The position numbers and the translations under genes were made by a program. The notes under the pieces are model-generated. The model made no database searches and was not told the DNA's origin. It saw nothing but the letters and a program-made list of their open reading frames with translations. 64,000 bases of DNA from Faecalicatena sp. Marseille-Q4148. GTDB lineage: Bacteria; Bacillota; Clostridia; Lachnospirales; Lachnospiraceae. Where the stretch lies: NCBI GenBank assembly GCA_018228665.1, contig CP073692.1, positions 1,314,046 through 1,378,045 on the forward strand, given 5' to 3'. Below, in pieces: positions 44,920 to 54,264 of the stretch (position 1 is the stretch's first letter; each line of letters begins with the position of its first letter).

Positions 44920-46569
44920 CTATTGCTGTATCTGGCTCATCAGCGCCGGAACAAGCTGTTTCTTTCGTGAAACAACTCCTTTCAAAAGGGCTTTCTCTTC
45001 GTCCTCCGAAAGATCAAATGCACCGATTACAATTGCTTTCGCGCCATGTCCACAGCAAAGAAGCTCTGTTGACTCTTCTATAATATTCGTCAACATAAAA
45101 TAAATCATATCTAATCCATGTTTCTCGCGCAAAGCTTCCAGACAACCGGATACTTTCTCTTTAATCGCATCCAGTTCTTCCTGATTCATAGAGTTAATCT
45201 GTCCCACACCAAAGGTCATTTGATTTACTGCAAATTGCTTAAAGTCCATAAAGCAGATTTCTTCTGCCGTCTTGCCCTTCAGATTGCTTCCCGCATCAAA
45301 CATATTCATCGCGTGTTCTTCAATATTAATATCCGCAATTCGAGCAAGCAGCTCTGCTGTCATCTTATCAAGCGGCGTACATGTCGGAGAGCGGAACATA
45401 AGTGTATCGGAAATAATCGCCGAACAAAGCAGCGCTGCCGTCGTAGGATCAATTTCAACGCCATTCTCCTGATACATTTGATAAATGATTGTAGCTGTAC
45501 ATCCTACCGGCTGGTTTCGGAAAAATACCGGACCGATCGTTTCCAGATTGCCAAGTCTGTGATGATCAATGATTTCAAGGATATCTGCTTCTTCAATCCC
45601 GTCCACTGCCTGTGTCTTCTCATTATGATCCACAAGAATTACCCGTTTCTTGCGGGCTGTCATTAACCTGCGTCTGGAAATAAATCCTACAAAGCGTCCC
45701 TTCTTATCCGTCACCGGGAAATCTCTGTACTTTTTCTTTGTCATCACTTCTTTTACTTCATCCAGCATCTCATTTGTTCGAAATCCCACAATATTGTCTT
45801 TCGTCATAAAATACTTTACCGGAATACTCTGATTAATCAGACGGGCTGCTGTAAATGTATCGTGAGGAGTGCTGATAATTACGATTTCCCGCTCCTCTGC
45901 CATCTTACGAATCGTCTTTGATACTTTTGATCCCTGTGTCACAACAAGACAGCTTGCGTCCATTTCAATGGCACAAAGCTGTGTCTCATAACGATTCCCC
46001 ACGATAACGAGATCATCTTTCTCAATGAAGTCTTCCATAAGATCCGGACTGGCTGCTGCAATGACAACTTTCCCCTTTACAAAATATCCATGCTCATTCC
46101 CTGTAATCATTTCACCGTCCAATGTATGATTAATATTGCGGTACTGCGTACGGGCATTCGCCAGGATTCGGTTATCATACACATCCATATAAGATGTTGC
46201 AATATCACCGATGGTAATCATACCCTCCAGATGCTCATCTCTCGTGATCGGCATCGACTTCATATTGTCTTCTTTCATCATCTTCCACACTTCTTTGATA
46301 GAAAGATTTCCCGGCACTCCCTGCACTCTGTGAATGTCCATATCTTTGACCTGAAGATTTACATTTGTCAAAAGCGGCGGAGCTTCCACCTGGAACTTCT
46401 TCAGCACATAAGAAGTCTCTTCCGAAATCTCACCTGCACGCTTTGCAATATATTCTTCCCCTGTCAGAATTCTCTTCAAATTCGCATATGCAATTGCAGA
46501 ACAGATAGAATCTGTGTCCGGATTCTTATGCCCTACAACATATACTTTTCCTGTTTTATTCATCTCCAT
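44920..46569 (-). CDS. Mn-dependent inorganic pyrophosphatase with CBS/DRTGG domains
   Basis: A family II pyrophosphatase of 549 residues. The DHH motifs are present: GHKNPDTDSICSA at the N-terminus and DHHRLGNLE at about 340, with DHHA2 at the C-terminus. Between them (about 70-300) is an insert with two CBS domains around a DRTGG domain, as in the nucleotide-regulated pyrophosphatases of Clostridia, where AMP/ADP inhibit and diadenosine polyphosphates activate. The upstream ribosome site is GGGGGTG. Confidence 0.94.
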   Translation of the reverse strand: MEMNKTGKVYVVGHKNPDTDSICSAIAYANLKRILTGEEYIAKRAGEISEETSYVLKKFQVEAPPLLTNVNLQVKDMDIHRVQGVPGNLSIKEVWKMMKEDNMKSMPITRDEHLEGMITIGDIATSYMDVYDNRILANARTQYRNINHTLDGEMITGNEHGYFVKGKVVIAAASPDLMEDFIEKDDLVIVGNRYETQLCAIEMDASCLVVTQGSKVSKTIRKMAEEREIVIISTPHDTFTAARLINQSIPVKYFMTKDNIVGFRTNEMLDEVKEVMTKKKYRDFPVTDKKGRFVGFISRRRLMTARKKRVILVDHNEKTQAVDGIEEADILEIIDHHRLGNLETIGPVFFRNQPVGCTATIIYQMYQENGVEIDPTTAALLCSAIISDTLMFRSPTCTPLDKMTAELLARIADINIEEHAMNMFDAGSNLKGKTAEEICFMDFKQFAVNQMTFGVGQINSMNQEELDAIKEKVSGCLEALREKHGLDMIYFMLTNIIEESTELLCCGHGAKAIVIGAFDLSEDEEKALLKGVVSRKKQLVPALMSQIQQ

Positions 46570-46728
46570 AGTTCTTCACCCCCTGAGTGATATGTCTAGC
46601 GTGCCACGTTTTTCTTCTTTCGTCAACCTTATTTTGAAAATCTTTTGAATCTTTTTCAAAACATGATATAATAGGAAAGAAGACATTGCGTAAGCAGTGT
46701 TTATAAAAGCGAAATGAGGGTGAATTGG

Positions 46729-47403
46729 ATGAATGAAGAGTTATTAACAACAGAAACTATGGCAGACTATGAAGACCACTTTGACGATGCGAATCCATGG
46801 AATCGTGTTCAGAAATACCTTGAAGAGAAGACTGTACTTCCTGTTAAAATCGAAGGAATTGTTAACGGCGGCGCTATCGCAATGGTAGAAGGGCTCCGCG
46901 GATTCATTCCTGCTTCTAAGCTTTCTTTATCTTACATTGAAGATCTGGAAACTTATTTATTAAAAGATATTGAAGTACAGGTAATTGACGTTGACCAGGC
47001 GGAAAACCGTCTTGTTCTTTCTGCCAGAGAGCTTTTGAAGGAGAAAGCAAAAAAAGAACGTGAAGAAAAGATTTCCAACATTAAAGTTGGCGCTGTTTTA
47101 AAAGGAACTGTTGAATCACTTCAGACTTACGGAGCTTTCGTCAGCATCGGCGATGATCTCTCCGGATTGGTACACATTTCCCAGATCAGCGATAAGCGTA
47201 TCAAGACTCCGTCTGCTGTTCTTAACGTGGGCGATGAAGTTGATGTAAAAGTCATCGGAATCAAAGACGGCAAGATCAGTCTCAGTATGAAAGCGCTGAT
47301 CGAAGAAGCACAGGAAGAAGAAGAAATCCATGTAGAACTTCCAAAATCAGAAGAGATTGGAACAACACTTGGAGATTTATTTAAGAACATAAAACTGTCA
47401 TAA
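46729..47403 (+). CDS. S1-domain RNA-binding protein
   Basis: A 224-residue protein with two S1 motifs: about 25-95 (VKIEGIVNGGAIAMVEGLRG) and about 115-185 (VLKGTVESLQTYGAFVSIGD, GLVHISQIS). It is shorter than ribosomal protein S1 and belongs to the short S1-like proteins of Clostridia that may help translation or RNA turnover. The ATG at 46729 is preceded by GAGGG at eight bases; an in-frame ATG at 46714 lacks one. Both ends are acidic. Confidence 0.9.
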   Translation: MNEELLTTETMADYEDHFDDANPWNRVQKYLEEKTVLPVKIEGIVNGGAIAMVEGLRGFIPASKLSLSYIEDLETYLLKDIEVQVIDVDQAENRLVLSARELLKEKAKKEREEKISNIKVGAVLKGTVESLQTYGAFVSIGDDLSGLVHISQISDKRIKTPSAVLNVGDEVDVKVIGIKDGKISLSMKALIEEAQEEEEIHVELPKSEEIGTTLGDLFKNIKLS

Positions 47404-47413
47404 TGATTCAAAA

Positions 47414-47466
47414 AGGTCGCGAGAAAGCTACTGTTCTAAACGCTTTTCTCACGACCTCTTTTTATT
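47414..47466 (+). terminator. Terminator after the S1-protein gene
   Basis: Stem AGGTCGCGAGAAAGC against GCTTTTCTCACGACCT with small defects, followed by CTTTTTATT. Confidence 0.8.
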
Positions 47467-47482
47467 GCAATATGTGATCTGC

Positions 47483-47902
47483 TTACAGGGCAAGCGCAAT
47501 AAAAGACGGTACAAAAAAAATTACTGCACAAATTAAATCTCCGAGAAATCTGCACACGATCTGTTCTTCATCTGCCAATTCTCCAAAGGAAATAATCTTC
47601 TCATCGACAAAATCCACAATATCCTTTGTCACATGCGCTCGTTTCTTATGCTCCTGTCTCTCTTCCATCAGATGATGGAATCTAACCCCATCCATACGCA
47701 AATACTGGATCCAGGCCAGCAATACAAATACACACCCCGCCACAAAGAACGCACTTTCTACGATTGATTGATAATGCTCTTGATTCAAGAATCTATCCCA
47801 CAAAAGGCAAAGTACAAGTGCGACAGCAATCTTTGTAACACTCTGATATATCATTGGGCGGATCATATACTTTTGAAATATGGTACGAATTTTTTTAATC
47901 AT
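47483..47902 (-). CDS. Small membrane protein, unknown function
   Basis: A 139-residue protein with three hydrophobic stretches: about 25-36, 48-66 and 120-138, separated by a charged cytosolic loop (HLMEERQEHKKRAHVTKD). No family is recognised. It lies downstream of the opp operon on the same strand, behind a hairpin, and may be a separate transcript. Confidence 0.65.
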   Translation of the reverse strand: MIKKIRTIFQKYMIRPMIYQSVTKIAVALVLCLLWDRFLNQEHYQSIVESAFFVAGCVFVLLAWIQYLRMDGVRFHHLMEERQEHKKRAHVTKDIVDFVDEKIISFGELADEEQIVCRFLGDLICAVIFFVPSFIALAL

Positions 47903-47922
47903 CTTGTTTCCTTCTATATATC

Positions 47923-47951
47923 ATAAGCCAGCCTTTGACAGGCTGGCTTAT
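47923..47951. terminator. Hairpin at the end of the opp operon
   Basis: A 12-bp perfect stem ATAAGCCAGCCT/AGGCTGGCTTAT with a 5-base loop, starting right after the oppF stop. A T-run follows only on the plus strand, so on the opp transcript it may stabilise the 3' end or give weak termination. Confidence 0.55.
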
Positions 47952-47953
47952 TT

Positions 47954-48883
47954 TTAAATTTCTTTTCGATATTCTTCCAGTTCCTTCTGATTTGCGTAAA
48001 CAAAATGTCCCGGAAGAATCTCTTCCCAAACTGGTCCGTCCACACTATAATCATGCATAGATGGATCATATACGAGCAGTTTTTTCTTCTTCTCCAATAT
48101 CGGATCCGGAATCGGAACTGCTGATAAAAGCGCTTTTGTATATGGGTGGAATGGATGCAGGAAGAGTTCCTCTGCCTCTGCCAGTTCCACAATCCTTCCT
48201 TTATGAATTACTGCGATACGATCTGAAATAAATCTTACTACGGACAAATCGTGTGCAATAAACAGATAGGTCAGCCCTTTTGTTTTCTTTAATTCGTTCA
48301 GCAAGTTCAATACCTGTGCACGGATGGATACGTCCAGCGCAGAAATCGGCTCATCCGCAACGATGAATTCCGGTTGCATGATCAGCGCTCTGGCAATACC
48401 GATACGCTGTCTCTGTCCACCTGAGAATTCGTGTGGGAACCGGGATGCAAATTCCGGAAGCAATCCAACTTCCCTAAGCGCATCCTGCACCTTATTATAT
48501 CTATCCTGCTCATCTTTATACAGATGATGATTGATTAATCCTTCTGAGATAATATAATCTACCTTCGCACGCTCATTCAAAGATGCCTGCGGATCCTGGA
48601 AAATCATCTGACATTTCTTGATTACTTCTAAGTCCAGTTCTTTGGAAATCTTTCCGCTGATGCGCTGTCCTTTGAAAAGAATCTCTCCGGCTGATACCGG
48701 ATTAATTCTTGTAATCGCACGTCCGATTGTTGTCTTACCAGATCCCGACTCACCTACAAGAGAGAACGTCTCTCCTTTATAAATATCAAAGTTTACATGA
48801 TCAACTGCAACAAACTTCTTCTTTCCACTTCCGAAGGTAATCTGCAGATCTTTCAACTCTATTAGTTTTTCTTTTTCTGCCAT
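47954..48883 (-). CDS. oppF: Oligopeptide ABC transporter ATPase OppF
   Basis: One of two ATPases driving peptide uptake. In 309 residues: Walker [10 protein letters not shown] at about 40, signature [15 protein letters not shown], Walker [13 protein letters not shown], and the OppF-type C-terminal extension ([16 protein letters not shown]). It lies 5 bases after oppD. Confidence 0.94.
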   Translation of the reverse strand: MAEKEKLIELKDLQITFGSGKKKFVAVDHVNFDIYKGETFSLVGESGSGKTTIGRAITRINPVSAGEILFKGQRISGKISKELDLEVIKKCQMIFQDPQASLNERAKVDYIISEGLINHHLYKDEQDRYNKVQDALREVGLLPEFASRFPHEFSGGQRQRIGIARALIMQPEFIVADEPISALDVSIRAQVLNLLNELKKTKGLTYLFIAHDLSVVRFISDRIAVIHKGRIVELAEAEELFLHPFHPYTKALLSAVPIPDPILEKKKKLLVYDPSMHDYSVDGPVWEEILPGHFVYANQKELEEYRKEI

Positions 48884-48888
48884 AAGCC

Positions 48889-49929
48889 TTACCCTCTCTC
48901 TTCCATAGTTGCACGAAGACGCTTAATTGCTTCCGGCTGCTCAATCTTCGGTGCACGAGGATCAAGATACCATGTCTTCGCTTTGTGTGTAGGAGAAACC
49001 TCAAAGAATGGCGGTTCCTCTTCAAAGTCGATTGCAAGCGCTTTCTTATTACGCGGTGCAAAAGCATCACCATGAATCTCATTAAAGAGGTTCGGCGGTG
49101 TTCCTTCAATTGTCGGGAGCGGCTCTCCCTTCACGCCTAACTGCGGAAGTGAAGACAGAAGCGCCCATGTATACGGATGCCAAGCATCATAGAAAATATC
49201 ATTTACAGTACCATATTCCACAATCTGTCCTGCATACATAACAGCTACTCGATCAGCTACATTAGCTACAACTCCAAGGTCATGTGTAATATAGATAACC
49301 GTCATCTTCAGTTCTTCCTGAAGCTCGCGGATCAGGTTCAAAATCTGCGCCTGAATCGTTACATCCAACGCTGTTGTAGGCTCATCACAGATCAGAATAT
49401 CCGGATGACATGCAACTGCGATTGCAATTACAACACGCTGTCTCATACCACCTGAGAATTCATGCGGATACTGATTAAATCTTCTTTCTGCATCCGGAAT
49501 TCCTACCTTTTTTAACATCTCAAGTGCTTTGCTCTTAGCTTCGGCACCTTTGATTCCCTGATTCAGTTCAATACTTTCCTGAATCTGTTTTCCCACCTTT
49601 TTCAGTGGATTCAGAGAAGTCATCGGATCCTGCATTACCATAGAAATTTTCTTTCCGCGGATTGTTCTCCAGTCTTTCTCTTTTTTATATGTTGCCAGAT
49701 CCTTTCCTTCATACATGATGGATCCGTTTGTAATGCGTCCGTTGGAATCAAGCATTCCCAGGAATGATTTTGTAAATACAGATTTTCCTGAACCTGACTC
49801 TCCTACGATCGCAAGTGTTTCCCCTTCATAGAGGTCTAATGAACATCTGCGAATTGCCGTCAGCTTTTTGCCACGCAGGCTAAACTGGATTTCCACATCT
49901 TTCGCAGACAATATTGGTTCTTTTGTCAT
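48889..49929 (-). CDS. oppD: Oligopeptide ABC transporter ATPase OppD
   Basis: The partner ATPase of 346 residues: Walker [10 protein letters not shown], signature [15 protein letters not shown], Walker [13 protein letters not shown], and the C-terminal [15 protein letters not shown] found in OppD/DppD. It lies 14 bases after oppC. Confidence 0.94.
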   Translation of the reverse strand: MTKEPILSAKDVEIQFSLRGKKLTAIRRCSLDLYEGETLAIVGESGSGKSVFTKSFLGMLDSNGRITNGSIMYEGKDLATYKKEKDWRTIRGKKISMVMQDPMTSLNPLKKVGKQIQESIELNQGIKGAEAKSKALEMLKKVGIPDAERRFNQYPHEFSGGMRQRVVIAIAVACHPDILICDEPTTALDVTIQAQILNLIRELQEELKMTVIYITHDLGVVANVADRVAVMYAGQIVEYGTVNDIFYDAWHPYTWALLSSLPQLGVKGEPLPTIEGTPPNLFNEIHGDAFAPRNKKALAIDFEEEPPFFEVSPTHKAKTWYLDPRAPKIEQPEAIKRLRATMEERG

Positions 49930-49943
49930 AGCGGTCCTCCAAT

Positions 49944-50870
49944 CTATACATGGTTTCTCGGATCAGCCGCATCAGAGAATGCATTTCCGACAAGATAGAA
50001 CGTAACTGTAATAATAGATACGATTACCGCCGGGAAAATCAGAAGATACGGACGTTCCAGGAAGAAGTTACGGGCATTCCGAAGCAGAATACCAAGTGAC
50101 GGTGTGTCAATTCCAAGTCCAAGTCCAAGATAGGACAGTGTAGACTCAAGAGCAATCGTTGCCGGAATTGATAATGCCAGTCTCAAAATAATGATACTGA
50201 TCAAATATGGTAAGATGTTCTTTGTAAGTACTCTCCATACCGGTGTTCCAAGACATCGTGATGCCAGATTGTATTCTCTGTCACGATACATAATAACAAG
50301 GTTTCGAACATTTCTCGCCATCGTGAGCCATCCAAAACCAATCAGAGATACACACATGATTGTAAAAGACTGTCCTACAAGCAGCGCGATCAATGTCATA
50401 TAGATGATAACCGGAACATTATTAATGATATTATAAACCTCAGTTAAGATACGATCCAGTTTACGGATATATCCCCAAAGACATCCAATAATAACACCAA
50501 CAACACATTCGCCAAGTGCAACGATCAGCGCCAGCTTAATAGATGTCTGCGCCGCATACCATACCTGACACCAGTAATCACGTCCCAGGTTATCTGTTCC
50601 AAACCAGAATTCACTGTTCGGCGTCTGGAATGCCAAAGCTGAATCTGCCTTCAGCGCAGTATATTCATATTTTCCAATGTGCAGTGCTACAAACGAGAAA
50701 ATAACTAATGCAAAAAAGACTACAGCCATAAATACCGCTGATTTCTTTTTGAGGAAGTTCTGGAACACGGATTTCCAATAAGAATAGTCAGAATATCCGG
50801 TACGCTCTGCTGCTTCTGCTGAGTATTCTACAAACCGGAATAAATCATCTTTCTTTTCATTCTCTTTCAT
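49944..50870 (-). CDS. oppC: Oligopeptide ABC transporter permease OppC
   Basis: A 308-residue inner-membrane permease with about six spans. It has an N-terminal cytosolic stretch, the OppC N-terminal domain and the BPD permease loop with the EAA-like motif (RCLGTPVWRVLTKNILPY). It shares a 1-nt stop/start overlap with oppB. Confidence 0.93.
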   Translation of the reverse strand: MKENEKKDDLFRFVEYSAEAAERTGYSDYSYWKSVFQNFLKKKSAVFMAVVFFALVIFSFVALHIGKYEYTALKADSALAFQTPNSEFWFGTDNLGRDYWCQVWYAAQTSIKLALIVALGECVVGVIIGCLWGYIRKLDRILTEVYNIINNVPVIIYMTLIALLVGQSFTIMCVSLIGFGWLTMARNVRNLVIMYRDREYNLASRCLGTPVWRVLTKNILPYLISIIILRLALSIPATIALESTLSYLGLGLGIDTPSLGILLRNARNFFLERPYLLIFPAVIVSIITVTFYLVGNAFSDAADPRNHV

Positions 50871-51820
50871 TATCGCGTTCCTCCTTTTCCTACAAGTTTA
50901 ATTCTCGGATCAAGTAACATCATAAGGACATCACCGAGAAATACGCCAAGCGTACCAAGTACTGCATAGAGGATTACAAGTGTCTGCACAACATTAACGT
51001 CATAACGAACAATCGCATCTGTCAGAAGCGGTCCCATACCCGGTACAGAGAAGAAACGTTCTACCAGAAGTGATCCGCCGATCGTATAAAGGAAAGATGC
51101 CGGAATATACTGTGCCAACGGCACAAATGCATTCTTAAAGACATGCTTTACCATAATATTGGCAGAAGAAACACCTTTTACTCTTGCCAGCTTAATATAG
51201 TCCTTATTTAATTCATCTACCATGTAACGTCTTGTCCAAAGTGCATAGCTTGCGATAGATGCCAGAGAAAGACATACAATCGGCAATACGCTTGTCTCAC
51301 CCGGATTACGGGTAGAATAGATAGACGGATATCCCAGTACTTTTGAACCGAATGCCAACACAAGTGAATACGACACAAGACTCGGAACCGCATTTACAAA
51401 TACCGTATATGCTGTACCAACATGATCAAAAAATCTGTCTTTATTCAGTGTCTGGATAATACCAATGATAACACCTACAAAAAGTGAGATCACAAGGGAT
51501 ATACATCCAAGTCTCATTGAAATTGTAAATTTCTCCCCGATAACATCTACAACCGGAACACCGTTCTGAATTCTTCTTGATTCACCAAAATCAAAACGAA
51601 GAATCTGCCCATAATAACGCGCCAGCTGCTCTGGTATCGGATCTAACAGTCCTGCTGCCTGTAACTGTTCATCTTTCTGTTCACGAGTAAGCTTAATCTG
51701 CTGATCTTCTGTAAAGAAGTAATCAGTTGGAAGCATACGCATCAAGAGAAAAACAATCGTTACAACAATCAGGACTGTTACAATAGATTGTAACAGTCGC
51801 TTGATTGTATACTTAAACAT
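50870..51820 (-). CDS. oppB: Oligopeptide ABC transporter permease OppB
   Basis: A 316-residue permease with an N-terminal span and five further spans. The coupling loop is DYIKLARVKGVSSANIMVKH and the stretch VERFFSVPGMGPLLTDAI is typical of OppB/DppB. It shares 1 nt with the end of oppA (TAATG), showing translational coupling. Confidence 0.94.
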   Translation of the reverse strand: MFKYTIKRLLQSIVTVLIVVTIVFLLMRMLPTDYFFTEDQQIKLTREQKDEQLQAAGLLDPIPEQLARYYGQILRFDFGESRRIQNGVPVVDVIGEKFTISMRLGCISLVISLFVGVIIGIIQTLNKDRFFDHVGTAYTVFVNAVPSLVSYSLVLAFGSKVLGYPSIYSTRNPGETSVLPIVCLSLASIASYALWTRRYMVDELNKDYIKLARVKGVSSANIMVKHVFKNAFVPLAQYIPASFLYTIGGSLLVERFFSVPGMGPLLTDAIVRYDVNVVQTLVILYAVLGTLGVFLGDVLMMLLDPRIKLVGKGGTR

Positions 51821-53757
51821 TATTTATTAAATTCCTCTGCGAATTTCTCGTAGTCTTCTGTAGTATAGGCTTCTGCAGAAGTCTCCCAGTTTTTGTACAT
51901 GTAGTTTTGAATACCAAAGATTGCATTGGATCTTGAGTACTCATTGATCTTAGATAACTGCCATGAAATTTCCAGGTTGTATGGAATTGTCATTGCATGT
52001 TCGATCATATAAGCTTCTGCTTTTGCGTAAGCTTCATATCTCTTATCATTGTCATCTGTGATAGCATTGGCTTCATTTACAAGATTTGTAAATTCTTTCC
52101 ATGTAGCGATCAGTTCAGGATCTGTAGCGTCATTGATGTATGTGTAGTAGTTTGAGTAGTAAGCTGACTCTTCACCATATGTTTCCTGACCTAAGAAGTT
52201 CTGAACATCACCGTAGTCAGCTCCCCAACCATTCATAACGATTGAGTGAAGACGTGGGTTTGTAACTTCCTGTGTAGAGCTGGATACATATGTTCCGATA
52301 TTCAGTTTTACATAGTCATCACCAAGACATTCAGAGAAGATCTGTTTCAGTACAGTTGCACCGTCAAGAGATCCCTGAGATCCAGCCGGAATGTAGTAGT
52401 CGATTTCAACCGGGAATGTAACGCCTTTTGCTTTCAGCTCTTCCATTGCCTGTTTCTTGAATTCCTGACCTTTTTCTGTGTCAAGTCTTCTCATTGTCTT
52501 TCCGTCAGATTCCGGAAGGCCGATCAGTTCTTCAACTTTCTTAGTATATTCTGTTCCGTCAGAGAAGTATACAAGACCTTTCATTGTGTATGCTGTGTTC
52601 TCACAAACAAGCGGATTTACAAGATTTGATCTTTCATAAATCTTTGTCAGGTCAAGTCCGTAGTAGATAGACTTACGGAATGCTTCGTTTGCAACTGCTG
52701 TATTCCAGTTTGTATCGTCTGTTCCATCTTCGTTCTTCTTAGCATAGTTGAACTTCATCTGGTAAGAGTATTTCTTTGGAAGTTTCTCTGTCAGATAATC
52801 ATGGTACTTGTTGTTCTCATCTTCGTAGATTGTTCTTAAGTTTGCTTCAGATAAGTCGATATTATCAATCTCACCTGTCTCATAGAGAGAGAATCCAACT
52901 GTTGTATCTTCGATTAATTTTACTGTAACTGTATCGAAGAGCTTACAGTCTTTATCCCAGTATTTCTCGTTCTTTGTAAGAGTCTTTGTATTACCCTGAA
53001 TGAACTCTGTCAGGATGTATGGTCCATTGTACCATAACTGGTCGATTCCAGCTGATTTTACATTCTCAACACCGATTTCATCAAAGAATGCCTGAGAAAT
53101 CGGATACAGACATGCAGACACTGCAAGTGTATCAAAGTATGGTGTCGGAGCTGCACAGTGGTAAATAACTGTGTAATCATCCGGTGTCTCAATTCCAACC
53201 ATCTCTTTGAATTTCTCTTTGTCTAATGCCAATGCTTCTTCTGCTGAAAGTCCTGCTGTGTATTCGCGGTATTCTTTCGCACCTTTGATTGTTGCAGTAG
53301 GCATGGATGTGTTGTTACCTGCATCGTTCTTGTGAGAGTTCAGAATCCACTCAAGCGCTGTTACAAAGTCATCAGCGATCATGTCAGCCTTCTCATTTCC
53401 CTGCTGGTCTACCCATTTCACATCGTCTCTTAATTTGAATTTCCATGTAAGACCTGCGTCTTCTGTGCCCCATTCTGTTGCGATACCGGCAATGAGCTTA
53501 CCTTTTTCATCTGTTTCAAGAAGACCTTCATTCGTATTACAAAGGACGTTCAAGTCATTTGCCATCTCTGTGTTCAGAATGAATACGTTCTCCATCTCAC
53601 GGCTAGGAACCTCAAAAGTTACAAGATCCTTGATCTCTTCTGCTGCTCCGTCTTTTCCTTTGTCAGATCCGCCTTTTTTACCGCTTCCGCAGCCAACAGC
53701 TGATACTGCAAGTGCAGCTGCAAGTACAACTGCAAGCCATTTTGCTCTTTTTTTCAT
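51820..53757 (-). CDS. oppA: Oligopeptide-binding lipoprotein OppA
   Basis: The extracellular peptide-binding part of the transporter, 645 residues. It starts MKKRAKWLAVVLAAALAVS with the lipobox AVGC at about residue 23, so it is an Lgt substrate. The SBP family 5 fold spans the rest (YNGPYILTEF at about 250, GLDLTKIYERSNL at about 375). The ATG at 53757 is chosen since AAGGAGG precedes it and the signal peptide begins there; the frame is open to 53844. Which peptides it takes cannot be told. Confidence 0.94.
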   Translation of the reverse strand: MKKRAKWLAVVLAAALAVSAVGCGSGKKGGSDKGKDGAAEEIKDLVTFEVPSREMENVFILNTEMANDLNVLCNTNEGLLETDEKGKLIAGIATEWGTEDAGLTWKFKLRDDVKWVDQQGNEKADMIADDFVTALEWILNSHKNDAGNNTSMPTATIKGAKEYREYTAGLSAEEALALDKEKFKEMVGIETPDDYTVIYHCAAPTPYFDTLAVSACLYPISQAFFDEIGVENVKSAGIDQLWYNGPYILTEFIQGNTKTLTKNEKYWDKDCKLFDTVTVKLIEDTTVGFSLYETGEIDNIDLSEANLRTIYEDENNKYHDYLTEKLPKKYSYQMKFNYAKKNEDGTDDTNWNTAVANEAFRKSIYYGLDLTKIYERSNLVNPLVCENTAYTMKGLVYFSDGTEYTKKVEELIGLPESDGKTMRRLDTEKGQEFKKQAMEELKAKGVTFPVEIDYYIPAGSQGSLDGATVLKQIFSECLGDDYVKLNIGTYVSSSTQEVTNPRLHSIVMNGWGADYGDVQNFLGQETYGEESAYYSNYYTYINDATDPELIATWKEFTNLVNEANAITDDNDKRYEAYAKAEAYMIEHAMTIPYNLEISWQLSKINEYSRSNAIFGIQNYMYKNWETSAEAYTTEDYEKFAEEFNK

Positions 53758-54223
53758 AACCTCTTCCTCCTTTTTATTAAGGTATGTGATAAAATCTGTA
53801 AAAAGTACAGTTTTTATCTGGACTACAGTACAAGAAAAATGCATCTTTATGCAACAATTATGAATCTTTAATCATTGTAAGGCTGTTTTTCATAAGATTG
53901 TGCATTTTTTTATTTTTCCGCGTAATGTAAGTGCTATTAGTTTATCATTTTACACATAACTCGTCAATATTTTTTTGTATCTTATTTTGATTTTGCACTA
54001 TTTTCTGTCTATTTTCTTTTATTTTCTTTGTTTTTTCTGATATTTTTATCCGAACATGAATAAAATATAAAAAAAATGTATAGATTCAGAACATACATTC
54101 TATACTTTAGTCTATTTTTTCCATTCTGTACAACCATTTGTCAATAATCTGTTTTTGAATTTTTTTAATTCAAATCCTGCATTTTTCCAAACATCTATCT
54201 TATATGTTCACGATGTCGGTAAA
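53758..54223. promoter_or_regulatory. Upstream region of the opp operon
   Basis: No gene is seen in this AT-rich stretch. The likely opp promoter is at 53939-53967 and leaves a leader of about 170 nt that holds the palindrome TGCAT-CTTT-ATGCA at 53840-53853. No riboswitch or T-box pattern was recognised. Confidence 0.5.
53939..53967 (-). promoter_or_regulatory. opp promoter
   Basis: Minus strand TTGACG (53962-53967), 17 bp, TAAACT (53939-53944). Confidence 0.6.
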
Positions 54224-54260
54224 AAAAAGAAGAATCTCCATCAGGAAAATTCTTCTTTTT
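54218..54260 (-). terminator. Terminator after the DUF2207 gene
   Basis: Stem AAAAAGAAGAAT/ATTCTTCTTTTT (54224-54235, 54249-54260), followed on the minus strand by further T. It starts 4 bases after the stop codon. Confidence 0.8.
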
Positions 54261-54264
54261 CACT